Source: Flavisolibacter ginsenosidimutans (lineage in GTDB: Bacteria > Bacteroidota > Bacteroidia > Chitinophagales > Chitinophagaceae). Taken from it: a stretch of 64,000 nt of DNA. The translations under genes were made by a program, and so were the position numbers. Below are positions 35,758 to 43,347 of the stretch, in pieces; positions within the stretch are counted from its first letter, which is position 1; each line of letters starts with the position of its first letter. Location: the NCBI RefSeq assembly GCF_007970805.1, contig NZ_CP042433.1, forward strand, positions 1,488,001-1,552,000, written 5' to 3'. The notes under the pieces were generated by a model. That model had not been told where the DNA came from. It ran no database searches and was given only the letters and a program-made list of their open reading frames with translations.

Positions 35758-36354
35758 TCAGTAAGGCCTTATTACCTGACCGGTGTTCGCGCCAAAAACA
35801 CTTTTACGAAACCCGTATTCGAGTTGTTGCATGGTTACCGGAATGTCGCCGGGGAAATAAGGAAAATATTGAGGCGAATTTTCAATGACCGTCGGACTTA
35901 CTGCATTAATGCGAATGCCCATCTGTAGTTCGATTGCCGCCGCACGCACAAAGGCTTCAACGGCTCCGTTTGCAGCCGATGCATTGGCAAAGTTGATTTG
36001 TGGATCGTATGTTAAAGCCCCGGATATCAACGTAAATGACCCCTTTGGATTGATATAGTGTTGTCCGATAAGCACCAGGTTGATTTGCCCCATCATCTTA
36101 CCTTCCACTCCCTTTCGAAACGTCTTGTCTGTCAGGTTTATCCAAGGGCCTACGTAAGTCGGTCCCGCCGTAGATATCAGCGCATCAAATGCGCCCGTTT
36201 GCCTAAATAAGTTTTCTATTGAAGCAGCAGAAGTAATATCAGATCGAATGTCTCCACCGTTGCTTGCCACTCTTACAACCTCATGCTCTTTTTCAAATGC
36301 ACTTACTAAATATTTCCCCATTGTGCCCGTTGCACCGACGATAATTATTTTCAT
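35758..36354 (-). CDS. Atypical short-chain dehydrogenase-like protein without the catalytic Tyr-Lys
   Basis: 198 aa. The Rossmann start (MKIIIVGATGTMGKYLVSAF) and an NAG-like STAGP motif are kept. In the place of the usual YxxxK the protein reads ASAANGAVEAFVRAAAIEL, so Tyr is Ala and Lys is Asn. A subgroup of SDR-like proteins with exactly this loss (Lin1944-like) is known, so this is probably a conserved variant rather than decay. It likely binds NAD(P) but may not act as a normal dehydrogenase. The role is unknown. Confidence 0.85.
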   Translation of the reverse strand: MKIIIVGATGTMGKYLVSAFEKEHEVVRVASNGGDIRSDITSAASIENLFRQTGAFDALISTAGPTYVGPWINLTDKTFRKGVEGKMMGQINLVLIGQHYINPKGSFTLISGALTYDPQINFANASAANGAVEAFVRAAAIELQMGIRINAVSPTVIENSPQYFPYFPGDIPVTMQQLEYGFRKSVFGANTGQVIRPY

Positions 36355-36620
36355 TTTTGCGAATTGTTTTAATTAGATGATAAATGAGATTTTGCGGAAA
36401 GTTGCCGATGCAGAACAAGAAAGTAGAGTTAAGCCGGAGATTAATCAATTTACACCCTGGCTAATTTGAAGTGTTCAGTAAGGAACAAAAGACCGTCGAC
36501 ACTGCTTACAAAACAGAATGAATTTTCCTGACTGTGAATAAATGTTTCATGATTGATTTTTGATAATTTGAAATTGATCGCTAGCCTTGAGACATTGTAT
36601 TGCCTTGCATTTTTGATGGA

Positions 36621-37526
36621 CTAAAATGCCTCATCTATTAATTCTTTACTCACCATCATTCCCGCCGCGGTACCCGCTGCCACCGCGTTTGCTACTGAAC
36701 GTAACCGAGTTGTATTATCTCCGCAGGCAAACACGCCCTGAACGCTCGTCTTATACGCCGGATTTATTTTGATGTATCCGTCTTCATTTAATTCACATCC
36801 TAAAAATCGGGGAACCGGGCAATGTTGTATAAAAGGCAAACGTGTATAAAGAGCCGTGAGCGACGCCTTCCTCCCGCTCTTGAAGATGATGTGTTGAACG
36901 TATCCATGCGTGTGTTCCAAATGCAATATTTCATCTTCTACGATTGCGACATTGTACTGATGGATTTTTGCCGCTTGCTCAACGGTTAAAGTTGACTTTC
37001 CGTTCGTGTAAAGGGTGAGGTCGGCCGTCCAATTCGAAATAAGCGCAGAGAACTCATAGCCGTAGTGGCCGTTGCCCAATATGCCCGTTTTTTGTTTTTG
37101 CACTTCGTATCCATGACAATAAGGGCAGTGAATAACACTAATACCCCAGCAATCAGCAAGGCCTGGAACGTCGGGCATAATGTCCTTTATTCCTGTTGCA
37201 AAAATTAGCTTCTTCGCAGTGTAAATAGAACCGGCTTCTGTCCGAATTTGAAAACCATCTTTTGTTTCGGCGCCGTTTATCACCAGGCCGTTCACGAAGG
37301 TGACCGTATCGTACTGTAGTACTTGTTTCTTTCCAAGTGCAGCAATTTCATTTGGAGTATTTCCATCCTGCGTAAGAAAATTATGCGAGTGAGGCGTTTG
37401 CCGGTTGCACGGTTTTCCGCTATCAATAACAAGCACTTTTCTCAATGCCCTGCCCAGGGACATTGCGGCGGCAAGCCCTGAATAACTTCCGCCTACGATG
37501 ATTACGTCGAAATTGTTGTTATGCAT
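36621..37526 (-). CDS. Thioredoxin-reductase-like FAD/NAD(P) oxidoreductase
   Basis: 301 aa. The FAD site is FDVIIVGGSYSGLAAA at the N-terminus. The redox pair is C134-P-Y-C137 in IHCPYCHGYE. A second nucleotide site has GILGNGHYGYE, and the C-terminal FAD motif is GVFACGDNTTRLRSVANAVAAG. These proteins resemble TrxB but lack an obvious thioredoxin partner here; ferredoxin-type or small-molecule disulfide substrates are possible. It follows a small membrane protein gene by 18 bp on the same strand, so the two form an operon. Confidence 0.92.
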   Translation of the reverse strand: MHNNNFDVIIVGGSYSGLAAAMSLGRALRKVLVIDSGKPCNRQTPHSHNFLTQDGNTPNEIAALGKKQVLQYDTVTFVNGLVINGAETKDGFQIRTEAGSIYTAKKLIFATGIKDIMPDVPGLADCWGISVIHCPYCHGYEVQKQKTGILGNGHYGYEFSALISNWTADLTLYTNGKSTLTVEQAAKIHQYNVAIVEDEILHLEHTHGYVQHIIFKSGRKASLTALYTRLPFIQHCPVPRFLGCELNEDGYIKINPAYKTSVQGVFACGDNTTRLRSVANAVAAGTAAGMMVSKELIDEAF

Positions 37527-37544
37527 AGTTTATTGGCTTAAGAA

Positions 37545-37766
37545 TTATTTATTGTTCTTTACCGAAAGTTGCCGGACGATAACGTCTATCAAGGGCACAC
37601 CCGCAAAGACGATCCAGGGAACCAATACCAGCGTCAGTATCAGCGTTCTTATATACAAGGGAAAGGGAGACAGTAGCTCCGCAAAAAGGTAAAGAAACAG
37701 CGTGATGGAGGGATAAATGACTGTCCAAATCTTTAGCGATGCGATTAGTTTACTTTTTGTTTTCAT
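37545..37766 (-). CDS. Small two-helix membrane protein
   Basis: 73 aa. Two hydrophobic segments (about residues 13-31 and 41-61) are separated by a short proline-containing turn, and both ends are Lys-rich. It looks like a two-pass inner-membrane protein. It precedes the TrxR-like gene by 18 bp and shares its -7 box at 37803-37810. No function is known. Confidence 0.7.
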   Translation of the reverse strand: MKTKSKLIASLKIWTVIYPSITLFLYLFAELLSPFPLYIRTLILTLVLVPWIVFAGVPLIDVIVRQLSVKNNK

Positions 37767-37802
37767 GCCCGAACGTTTCTTTTGTTATCAATTTTTTCGA
37801 TA

Positions 37803-37810
37803 CAAAACTA
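37803..37810 (-). promoter_or_regulatory. -7 box of the small membrane protein / TrxR-like operon
   Basis: The minus strand reads TAGTTTTG, a full TAnnTTTG match, 37 bp before the start at 37766. It lies between this operon and the AraC gene, which is transcribed towards it. Confidence 0.5.
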
Positions 37811-37859
37811 CCTCTCAAAGCAGGCGACGCGGCAGGACAATGACGCAGTTTGGTAGGAC

Positions 37860-38723
37860 TTATTTGAAGTTCTGTCTGAACGCTTCGGGGGAATAAGAAG
37901 TATGCTTTCTGAAGAATCGAATAAAGTAGGAGATGTCTTCGTAGCCTAAACGATCGGCAATGTCTTTCACCTGGCTGGGCGTGGCGAGCAAGTATCGTTT
38001 TGCTTCCAGGATAATTTGCTCGTTTATTACTTCCAAAGCAGGCTTGCCGATGGTTGCCTTGGTAATGGCATTCAGTTGATACAAGGACAGGCGCATCAGC
38101 TCAGCGTATTGAGAGACTTGTTTCTGGCTGGTGATGTGAACGCTCAAGAGTTCCAAAAAATCTTCAAGACGTTCCTGCGCATAAGAGTTCGTTTTTTTTG
38201 TTAGGTCCTGAGAACCGCGGCTTTGCCGGATAAATTCTATAAAAAAAATATCGAGAGTAGCTCGTATCACTTCTATGTACCCCTCTTGCTTACTCGTGAA
38301 CTCTTCCGAAACAAGGGTTAATAATGAGAACAATTTCTTGAACCGCGCCGTCTCAAGCTCGCAAAAGTTTTTTGCGCTTGCTTTTTTCAACCGTTGGTTT
38401 GGCTGGTTGTCGCTCGGGTGGTAAAACGTTGTATCGAACTCCATCAGGAAGCCCTGGCTTCCCGCGTTTAAATGAAGTTGATGAACCTGGCCCGGACGAA
38501 GAATGAAAATGGAATCGTCACTTATATTGTATCGAATAAAGTCAACCTCGTGCGTCCCTGCTCCTTTTTGCAAGGCAAGAACAAAGAAAAAGTCATGTTT
38601 ATGAAGATCGTGAGATAAATCACTTCCATTCAGCAGCCCCGAAACATCGCGAATACTGAACCGGCCCAAACTACTTGATTCCTTGGTGGCCGCGGCAATG
38701 TGTCTGATCGGTATTGTATTCAT
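37860..38723 (-). CDS. AraC-family transcriptional regulator
   Basis: 287 aa. The N-terminal cupin-like sensing domain has HDLHKHDFFFVLALQKGAGTH and FILRPGQVHQLHL. The C-terminal about 100 residues contain the two AraC HTH motifs, ending in IADRLGYEDISYFIRFFRKHTSYSPEAFR. The ligand is unknown. It is encoded just upstream of the TrxR-like operon on the same strand, with about 95 bp between, so it may control that operon. Confidence 0.93.
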   Translation of the reverse strand: MNTIPIRHIAAATKESSSLGRFSIRDVSGLLNGSDLSHDLHKHDFFFVLALQKGAGTHEVDFIRYNISDDSIFILRPGQVHQLHLNAGSQGFLMEFDTTFYHPSDNQPNQRLKKASAKNFCELETARFKKLFSLLTLVSEEFTSKQEGYIEVIRATLDIFFIEFIRQSRGSQDLTKKTNSYAQERLEDFLELLSVHITSQKQVSQYAELMRLSLYQLNAITKATIGKPALEVINEQIILEAKRYLLATPSQVKDIADRLGYEDISYFIRFFRKHTSYSPEAFRQNFK

Positions 38724-39053
38724 CTTTTATTCTTTTGGCTGCAAACAGGGGGTAAGTTTTACGAAGGTTTGAACCTGTTTGCTCTGCTTCAAGCATAACG
38801 GTTCCTAACAAACTATTTTAAAGGTCGCTGTTTTCACGTGTCCTTTGTTTAAATATTCGTCTGGCTTTAAGAAGTGCAATTATTCTTTAATTATAGTTTC
38901 GTATCGGTGGACGTATACAGTTTGGATAAACTCACCTTCCGGATTTTGCGTTGGGTTTAAATGTGCGTTGTGCATGGTGATGAAGGTTGATTAAGTAAAA
39001 CACCAGTGTAACTTCTTCCCATTTGTATTGATAAGTTTTAAAGATCTTTTTTA
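38724..39053. other. Gene-poor region
   Basis: About 330 bp without a convincing gene. On the minus strand, 38880-38975 is a 31-codon frame (opening MHNAHLNPTQNPEGEF) with a composition like a protein end, which might be a gene remnant; no family is recognised. The region adjoins the multicopper-oxidase remnant, consistent with local decay. Confidence 0.3.
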
Positions 39054-39197
39054 TCAATGACTGTGGCAGACGGCTCCGCTAGTTAATGGCACAGAAGTCT
39101 GAGCCCCGTCAATCACTTCAAAATTTGCCATCGTGCCGGCCGCGTGGTATTCCAGTATGTGACAATGATACATCCATTTGCCGGGCCGGTTATCCGG
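39054..39197 (-). pseudogene. C-terminal remnant of a multicopper oxidase
   Basis: A 47-codon open stretch ends in TGA at 39054 and has an in-frame stop just upstream at 39198. It encodes GKWMYHCHILEYHAAGTMANFEVID. The HCHxxxH...GTM arrangement is the C-terminal type 1/type 3 copper-binding motif of multicopper oxidases. Nothing else of the gene is present upstream, where the sequence runs into a small secreted-protein gene. It is therefore the leftover 3' end of a deleted copper oxidase (CotA/CueO class). Confidence 0.8.
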
Positions 39198-39255
39198 CTA
39201 CCGGTTTTGATTTTTGGGAACTTGTTACCTTTCTATTCTGCCGAACAACGGGAGT

Positions 39256-39444
39256 CTAAATTTTCGTTTTAAAAACTTGGGTCATGCGGGGATCCGCAGG
39301 AATGGTTTTTAAGTTCCTGCTAACCGCTGCGACAGCATTGTTTCCTGTTGTGGCCCTTGGTTCGTGATTCATTTCAATAATCACATACAGCGGTAACATT
39401 GTGACCAACGTGAGCACTTGTAAGGCAAAAGCAATCTTTTTCAT
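39256..39444 (-). CDS. Small exported hypothetical protein
   Basis: 62 aa. A Lys-Lys start and a hydrophobic segment (MKKIAFALQVLTLVTMLPLYVIIEM) look like a signal peptide or membrane anchor, and the remainder is polar. It may be an intact small gene, or the surviving N-terminus of a longer protein joined to the oxidase remnant just downstream, since only 59 bp separate them. No function is known. Confidence 0.45.
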   Translation of the reverse strand: MKKIAFALQVLTLVTMLPLYVIIEMNHEPRATTGNNAVAAVSRNLKTIPADPRMTQVFKTKI

Positions 39445-39617
39445 TTGAATTTTTTTAGTTGTTTTTTGATGATGTAAAAGTAGACTCGCTCTCAGGCTGT
39501 TTCAGGACGGTATGGTGTCAGAAAAGGACAATCATTGAAAGCAAGAAACATCGGTTGGCTTAACTACAACGACGAATACCCTTTTCATGATTGTTGATTG
39601 AGTTGTAAGCGATTAAA

Positions 39618-39644
39618 TAAGCCACTCTTATAAAGAGTGGCTTA
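39618..39644 (-). terminator. Terminator after the metallothionein-like gene
   Basis: A 12-bp perfect stem (TAAGCCACTCTT with AAGAGTGGCTTA) closes a 3-nt loop, with an AT-rich tract after it on the minus strand. It lies 25 bp past the stop codon of the 40-aa gene. Confidence 0.7.
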
Positions 39645-39668
39645 CAGTTTAAGCAACAGAAAGCTTAC

Positions 39669-39791
39669 TTACTTGCAATTTTCACAAGCGTAATGGCTAC
39701 CGCAGTTGCAGTTGTCGCAAGTGCAGTTGGGGTTGTCGCATTTCAGTTTGTCGTTTGGCGCAAGGCTGCGCAATCGGGATGCTAATTTCAT
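39669..39791 (-). CDS. Metallothionein-like Cys-rich 40-aa protein
   Basis: A 40-codon frame from ATG at 39791 to TAA at 39669. The N-terminal half is basic. The C-terminal half is packed with seven Cys and one His: KCDNPNCTCDNCNCG then SHYACENCK. The CxC and CxxC spacings resemble small bacterial metallothioneins, which bind Zn, Cd or Cu(I). It has its own -7 box, an upstream direct-repeat operator candidate and a terminator, so it is a compact independent transcription unit. It lies directly downstream of the AraC regulator that carries a metal-binding-like N-terminus. Confidence 0.75.
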   Translation of the reverse strand: MKLASRLRSLAPNDKLKCDNPNCTCDNCNCGSHYACENCK

Positions 39792-39829
39792 GATTTTTTG
39801 TTTTACTTGTTTACGTGATTTTGATAAAA

Positions 39830-39837
39830 CAAAACTA
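39830..39837 (-). promoter_or_regulatory. -7 box of the metallothionein-like gene
   Basis: The minus strand reads TAGTTTTG, a full TAnnTTTG match, 38 bp before the ATG at 39791. It lies 22 bp downstream of the proximal operator repeat. Confidence 0.6.
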
Positions 39838-39859
39838 GTATCAGCGGAGCCGGTTGTTG

Positions 39860-39896
39860 TTACATCACTTTGGGTAAGAGTTACAGAACTTTGGGT
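39860..39896. promoter_or_regulatory. Direct-repeat operator candidate (two 16-bp copies, 21-bp period)
   Basis: TTACATCACTTTGGGT (39860-39875) is repeated as TTACAGAACTTTGGGT (39881-39896), with 14 of 16 bases identical. The 21-bp period is two helical turns, as expected for tandem half-sites of an AraC-type protein. The proximal copy begins 22 bp upstream of the -7 box, the place for an activator. The distal copy ends exactly at the stop codon of the AraC-type gene, its most likely binder. Confidence 0.65.
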
Positions 39897-40471
39897 TATA
39901 GCCTGTCAATCAGCTTGCGTTTTACGGAACCTACTTTCTTAAAGTGCGAAGGGGTAAGACCGGTAATTTGCTTGAACTGACTGGAGAGATGCGCCACGCT
40001 GCTGTAGTTCATTTCAAAGGCGATGGCGGCCAGCGTCATTTCGTTATACACGAGCAATTCTTTTACTTTCTCAATGCGCTGTTGGATAAAATAGTTTTCA
40101 ACGGTGCGCCCTTCAACGGAAGAGAAAAGACTGCTCAAGTATGTGTACTCGTGATACAGATTTTGCGACAGGTAAGCCGAGAGATTCAATTTACTTTCCT
40201 TCTCATTCACTTCGCCTCTTGCTTTTTTTATAACGAGCTGCTTAACTTTTTCAACTAATCCGCTCGTTCGGTTATCGATCAGTTCAAGCCCGATTGCGGC
40301 AAGGCCGGACTTCAGTGAAACGTATTGTTGGTCTGAGAGCGGTTGTTCCAGGTAAATTTCGCCAACCGTCACTTTTTGGAACGGTACAGAAGCATTTGCC
40401 AAAACGTTCTCTACCGCCAGCAGGCAGCGGTGGCAGACCATGTTTTTAACGAGAAGAATGTTCGCCGACAT
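39896..40471 (-). CDS. AraC-type regulator with N-terminal HMA-like CxxC segment
   Basis: 191 aa. The first about 70 residues resemble a heavy-metal-associated domain: ILLVKNMVCHRCLLAVENVL gives the MxCxxC motif (C13, C16), followed by a beta strand pattern and a GLAAIGLELIDN segment like the end of an HMA fold. The C-terminal about 100 residues form the AraC DNA-binding domain (LAAIAFEMNYSSVAHLSSQFKQITGLTPSHFKK). It lacks a cupin. The arrangement suggests a cytoplasmic copper or thiophilic-metal sensor. It follows the cyclase-like gene by about 8 bp and precedes the metallothionein-like gene. Confidence 0.88.
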   Translation of the reverse strand: MSANILLVKNMVCHRCLLAVENVLANASVPFQKVTVGEIYLEQPLSDQQYVSLKSGLAAIGLELIDNRTSGLVEKVKQLVIKKARGEVNEKESKLNLSAYLSQNLYHEYTYLSSLFSSVEGRTVENYFIQQRIEKVKELLVYNEMTLAAIAFEMNYSSVAHLSSQFKQITGLTPSHFKKVGSVKRKLIDRL

Positions 40472-40479
40472 AACTAACG

Positions 40480-41154
40480 TTAGGGTTTGGGAAGATTGAG
40501 AAAACGGCTAGGCAACCGAAGGACCGGCCGTCGTTGTGGCCGCAAAACTACAGAGGCAAGCCTGCGAACAAAAATAAACACCGGGGTTTCCGGATGTTGG
40601 ATGGCCGCTGTTTTATCCAGTATCAGCATCCGGCAAACGGGATCGACAACGAAGGCTTCGGCGCTTGTATTTACCAACGCTGCTATTTCCATGTCATCAC
40701 TAATGTTTTTAAAGCGGTGTTTCCCTTTCGGTTCAAACGTGAATGCAGACTTATCGCTGACGGCCAAAAGAAAGTCTTCTGAACACCAAAAATTGCCTGG
40801 CGTTGCCTTAGCAGCTATTCGGGACGTAAGGTTAATGACAGATCCAAAATAGCTGCCATTTCTTTTTAAGACCTTCCCGTAATGAAGTCCACCGTGAACC
40901 TGTAAAAAGTTCTCTTGCCTCGAGGCATTCGTCATAATCATGACGGCAGTGGAAAGTAAAAAATCGGATGATGCCGACACGATCATCACTTCGTCGCCGG
41001 TACGTTCTATTAGTTTACAGTCGCCAACCAGGCAACCTTGTACTATTTCCAAATACTTGTCAATGAGGTCTGCTGCAGAAACAGCACCGTGTGTTTCGGT
41101 AAGCGCCGTATAACCGGACAGGTCGGCCATTAAGACAGCAATGTTTTCTTCCAT
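40480..41154 (-). CDS. Class III nucleotidyl-cyclase-homology protein with frameshifted YHS tail
   Basis: About 224 aa in the visible frame. The cyclase homology domain spans most of it: VLMADLSGYTALTETHG and LIERTGDEVMIVS carry the two metal-binding Asp positions, and HGGLHYGKV with FGSVINLTSRIAA follows. Cyclic-nucleotide synthesis is not certain, because substrate-defining residues cannot be assigned safely. The end starts a YHS metal-binding domain (DPVCRMLILDKTAAIQH, then PVFIF). At 40570 a -1 shift would continue it as CSQACLCSFAATTT, the canonical YHS FCSxxC...F, with a stop at 40508. In frame 0 the tail is instead a basic, unrelated 25 residues. The Met at 41154 (MEENIAV) is the likely start; 41160 is possible. 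Confidence 0.8.
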   Translation of the reverse strand: MEENIAVLMADLSGYTALTETHGAVSAADLIDKYLEIVQGCLVGDCKLIERTGDEVMIVSASSDFLLSTAVMIMTNASRQENFLQVHGGLHYGKVLKRNGSYFGSVINLTSRIAAKATPGNFWCSEDFLLAVSDKSAFTFEPKGKHRFKNISDDMEIAALVNTSAEAFVVDPVCRMLILDKTAAIQHPETPVFIFVRRLASVVLRPQRRPVLRLPSRFLNLPKP

Positions 41155-41222
41155 GACCATTGTTTTTTGAAGGCAACAATTCGTAGTCGGTAGTAACAAA
41201 GGGTCTGATTGCATGCTTAGGC

Positions 41223-41657
41223 TTAAGCCTTGGCGGTTGACTCCGGGGAACTCAGAGTACGGCTTTTTTGCGCTTTGAAAAGAAAAAGAAAGAACAAGCC
41301 GTCAACAACATCCACAACGAAACAAAAGGTTGGCCAATATCCCGGTACTCCGGTTTGTATGGGGACGCCTTTATGGTGAACTACATCCCACAGGCCGTGA
41401 AGTAGAATCCCGTAGGCTATTAATAAAACATTCCGGGTATAGCCAACAATTGCCAAAAAATATAAAATCAAAGCAACGCCTACTTCTAAGATAATTAAAT
41501 TAACCGGGTTTCCCTTCAACGAAAAACCGACATAAATAAACGCAATCGCGACTAAATTGGTTGCCGCAATAAGCTTAACCGTGAAATACCGTGATAGCAT
41601 CCGGCAAAGCAGAATGATCAAAACCGCAACAACAATTCCTGAAATTGATTCTATCAA
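41223..41657 (-). CDS. DUF6010-like membrane protein
   Basis: 144 aa with four or five hydrophobic segments. The motif LLHGLWDVVHHKGVPIQTGVPGYWPTFCFVVDVVDG in the C-terminal third (HGLWD, a HH pair and a Pro-Tyr-Trp-Pro stretch) matches what I recall for the DUF6010 family, of unknown function. The only available start is TTG at 41657, since a stop lies six codons upstream. It is the first gene of the apparent operon continuing to the cyclase-like gene and the HMA-AraC gene. Confidence 0.7.
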   Translation of the reverse strand: MIESISGIVVAVLIILLCRMLSRYFTVKLIAATNLVAIAFIYVGFSLKGNPVNLIILEVGVALILYFLAIVGYTRNVLLIAYGILLHGLWDVVHHKGVPIQTGVPGYWPTFCFVVDVVDGLFFLFLFKAQKSRTLSSPESTAKA

Positions 41658-41997
41658 AGTAGTTGGTTTGTCTTATGAAAGCTCTGAAAGCCGCAACTGT
41701 TAACAATGCAAAGGTGTTACGGTATCAAATGACGATATAAGACATACAGGTGTCAGAAACGGACAGGTTCAGGATCTGATTTCCTTTGCCAATAAATACA
41801 AACTTGTAAACTTGCGTACACAAGGATTAATAAATGCACATCTGCGTATTCAGTAGTCATCATCACGCTGATGCGGGAAGGCTCTAAAAGTATTAATGCA
41901 GGCTTCCAGTTCCTGTCCTTGTTGCTTTCGTTCAATCTGCATCGGGGCAAACCGTTAACAAGCAACCGCTGTTCGCTTCGTACAAAATTCAAATTCT
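41658..41997. other. Gene-free region
   Basis: About 340 bp with only short, uninformative frames. It should contain the promoter of the DUF6010-like operon, but no full TAnnTTTG match on the minus strand was seen close to the start. Confidence 0.4.
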
Positions 41998-42333
41998 TTA
42001 TTGCTTCCGAAGTAACTCGTCGTATTGCAGTAACTCAATTGGCTCTCCATCATTGCCAACGTGAAAGATGCGTGCATTTAAATCGAACATTTCTTTTAAT
42101 TCTTGCTCTACCCTGGCTACCGGGAACCATGATTTAATTTCCAGTGCGCCATTGTAGTGATATTGACGTACGTATTCAATTCGGTCGTATTCGGCCAAAC
42201 GAAATGATTCACTGTGAAGGCTTATGCCTCGTAACGGGGCTGAATAAAATGCGATTTCAAGGTTCGGGAAACATTCGTGGAAACGATCTTGAACTTCTTC
42301 AATCGTCATTCGATCATTGATGTGCAAAAACAT
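41998..42333 (-). CDS. Conserved-looking hypothetical protein
   Basis: About 111 aa, soluble, without a signal peptide. It begins MFLHINDRMTIEEVQDRFHE and has an alternating hydrophobic pattern consistent with a small alpha/beta fold (LEIAFYSAPL, LNARIFHVGNDGEPIEL). Proteins with this opening are common in Bacteroidota genomes but have no known role. An upstream in-frame TTG at 42351 is less likely than the ATG at 42333. Confidence 0.65.
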   Translation of the reverse strand: MFLHINDRMTIEEVQDRFHECFPNLEIAFYSAPLRGISLHSESFRLAEYDRIEYVRQYHYNGALEIKSWFPVARVEQELKEMFDLNARIFHVGNDGEPIELLQYDELLRKQ

Positions 42334-42636
42334 GGTTTTGAATTTAAGCAAATTGTAAATGAAAATGCCATAGCGACTTTGGTAGAATTTAAGCTCAATT
42401 AATGAGGCCTGATAAAAACTGGCAGATCCGCTACCCGGGCGGTATCTATTGAAGTTTGATGGTTTTTATATGTGTTTACGACTCGTACAATTCTTTCCAT
42501 CGATTTTTTATTTAAAAGTACCGGTCTGTGACGGAAAAGGCCTGATGCCGATTAGGATGAACACTGATTGCTGTCAACAGAACTCAAATCGTAATGCCTT
42601 TATTTTATCTTTCAACTTTGCAGCAGGGTACACAAT
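42334..42636. other. Intergenic region between divergent genes
   Basis: About 300 bp between the starts of divergent genes. No gene, hairpin or full -7 match was recognised. Confidence 0.4.
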
Positions 42637-43122
42637 ATGGTATTGAAAAAACAAACAGAAACAAGGTGGTTCACAGCCGTTGTCATCTTTTTATTCGTTT
42701 ATTGCGGACTCCTGTTTTTCTTTCGTTCGGTATTGCTGAAACTTGAAACCGGCAATGGAAGTGTTTTAAAACCAGAACCCGGGCAGATCCTGGCCGTTGG
42801 ATTTCTCATTCTTGTTTACCATTTTTCTTACCTTGGCTTGTATGCATTTTCCGCATTGGGAAACCGCCAAAAAGCTATGGCGTCTTTTTTAGCCGTTGTT
42901 ATAAATCTTACCCTTTTGTATGGATTCAAACTTTGGTTTGACGCCATTTCCGAAAATCCTTTTCTGGGTTTTACTGACCGGAAGCTTCCCTGGTATGCCG
43001 AAGAGAAAACGAAGTTTCTTCTTGCCAACGGTCCTCTTCTTCTTTTTTTTATAATTGTATTTGCGTTTCGCCTGATAGCTATCGCACAGCGTAGATTTTC
43101 CGAAGCCGGTACTGCTGCATAA
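42637..43122 (+). CDS. Four-helix membrane protein, hypothetical
   Basis: 161 aa with four predicted membrane segments (about residues 12-30, 51-70, 83-100 and 131-150). A loop between helices 3 and 4 contains conserved-looking aromatic and charged residues (DAISENPFLGFTDRKLPWYAEE). No family is recognised. It lies alone before the electron-transfer region, with about 225 bp to the next gene. Confidence 0.65.
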   Translation: MVLKKQTETRWFTAVVIFLFVYCGLLFFFRSVLLKLETGNGSVLKPEPGQILAVGFLILVYHFSYLGLYAFSALGNRQKAMASFLAVVINLTLLYGFKLWFDAISENPFLGFTDRKLPWYAEEKTKFLLANGPLLLFFIIVFAFRLIAIAQRRFSEAGTAA

Positions 43123-43347
43123 TTCTCGTGCGCAGCTAAACAATAACCCTTTCACGAAAAATTGCATGGTCAGTTTGCCGGCTTATTCAAGATGCACAAG
43201 TCGTAAGGCAACGCCTTGTATTTCCCGCTAAATCTCTTGCCTGATAAACCTCATACCTATCGTTGACACTTGTCACAGAATTGTTAAAAAACCGAAAATA
43301 GTTTGCAGCCGATTTTAAATTAATTCATTAATGCAAACATCTTTCTT

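Noticed and set aside
41753..41992. 79-aa minus-strand frame between DUF6010-like and hypothetical genes
   Set aside because: Composition is random-like and no start context or domain pattern is present.
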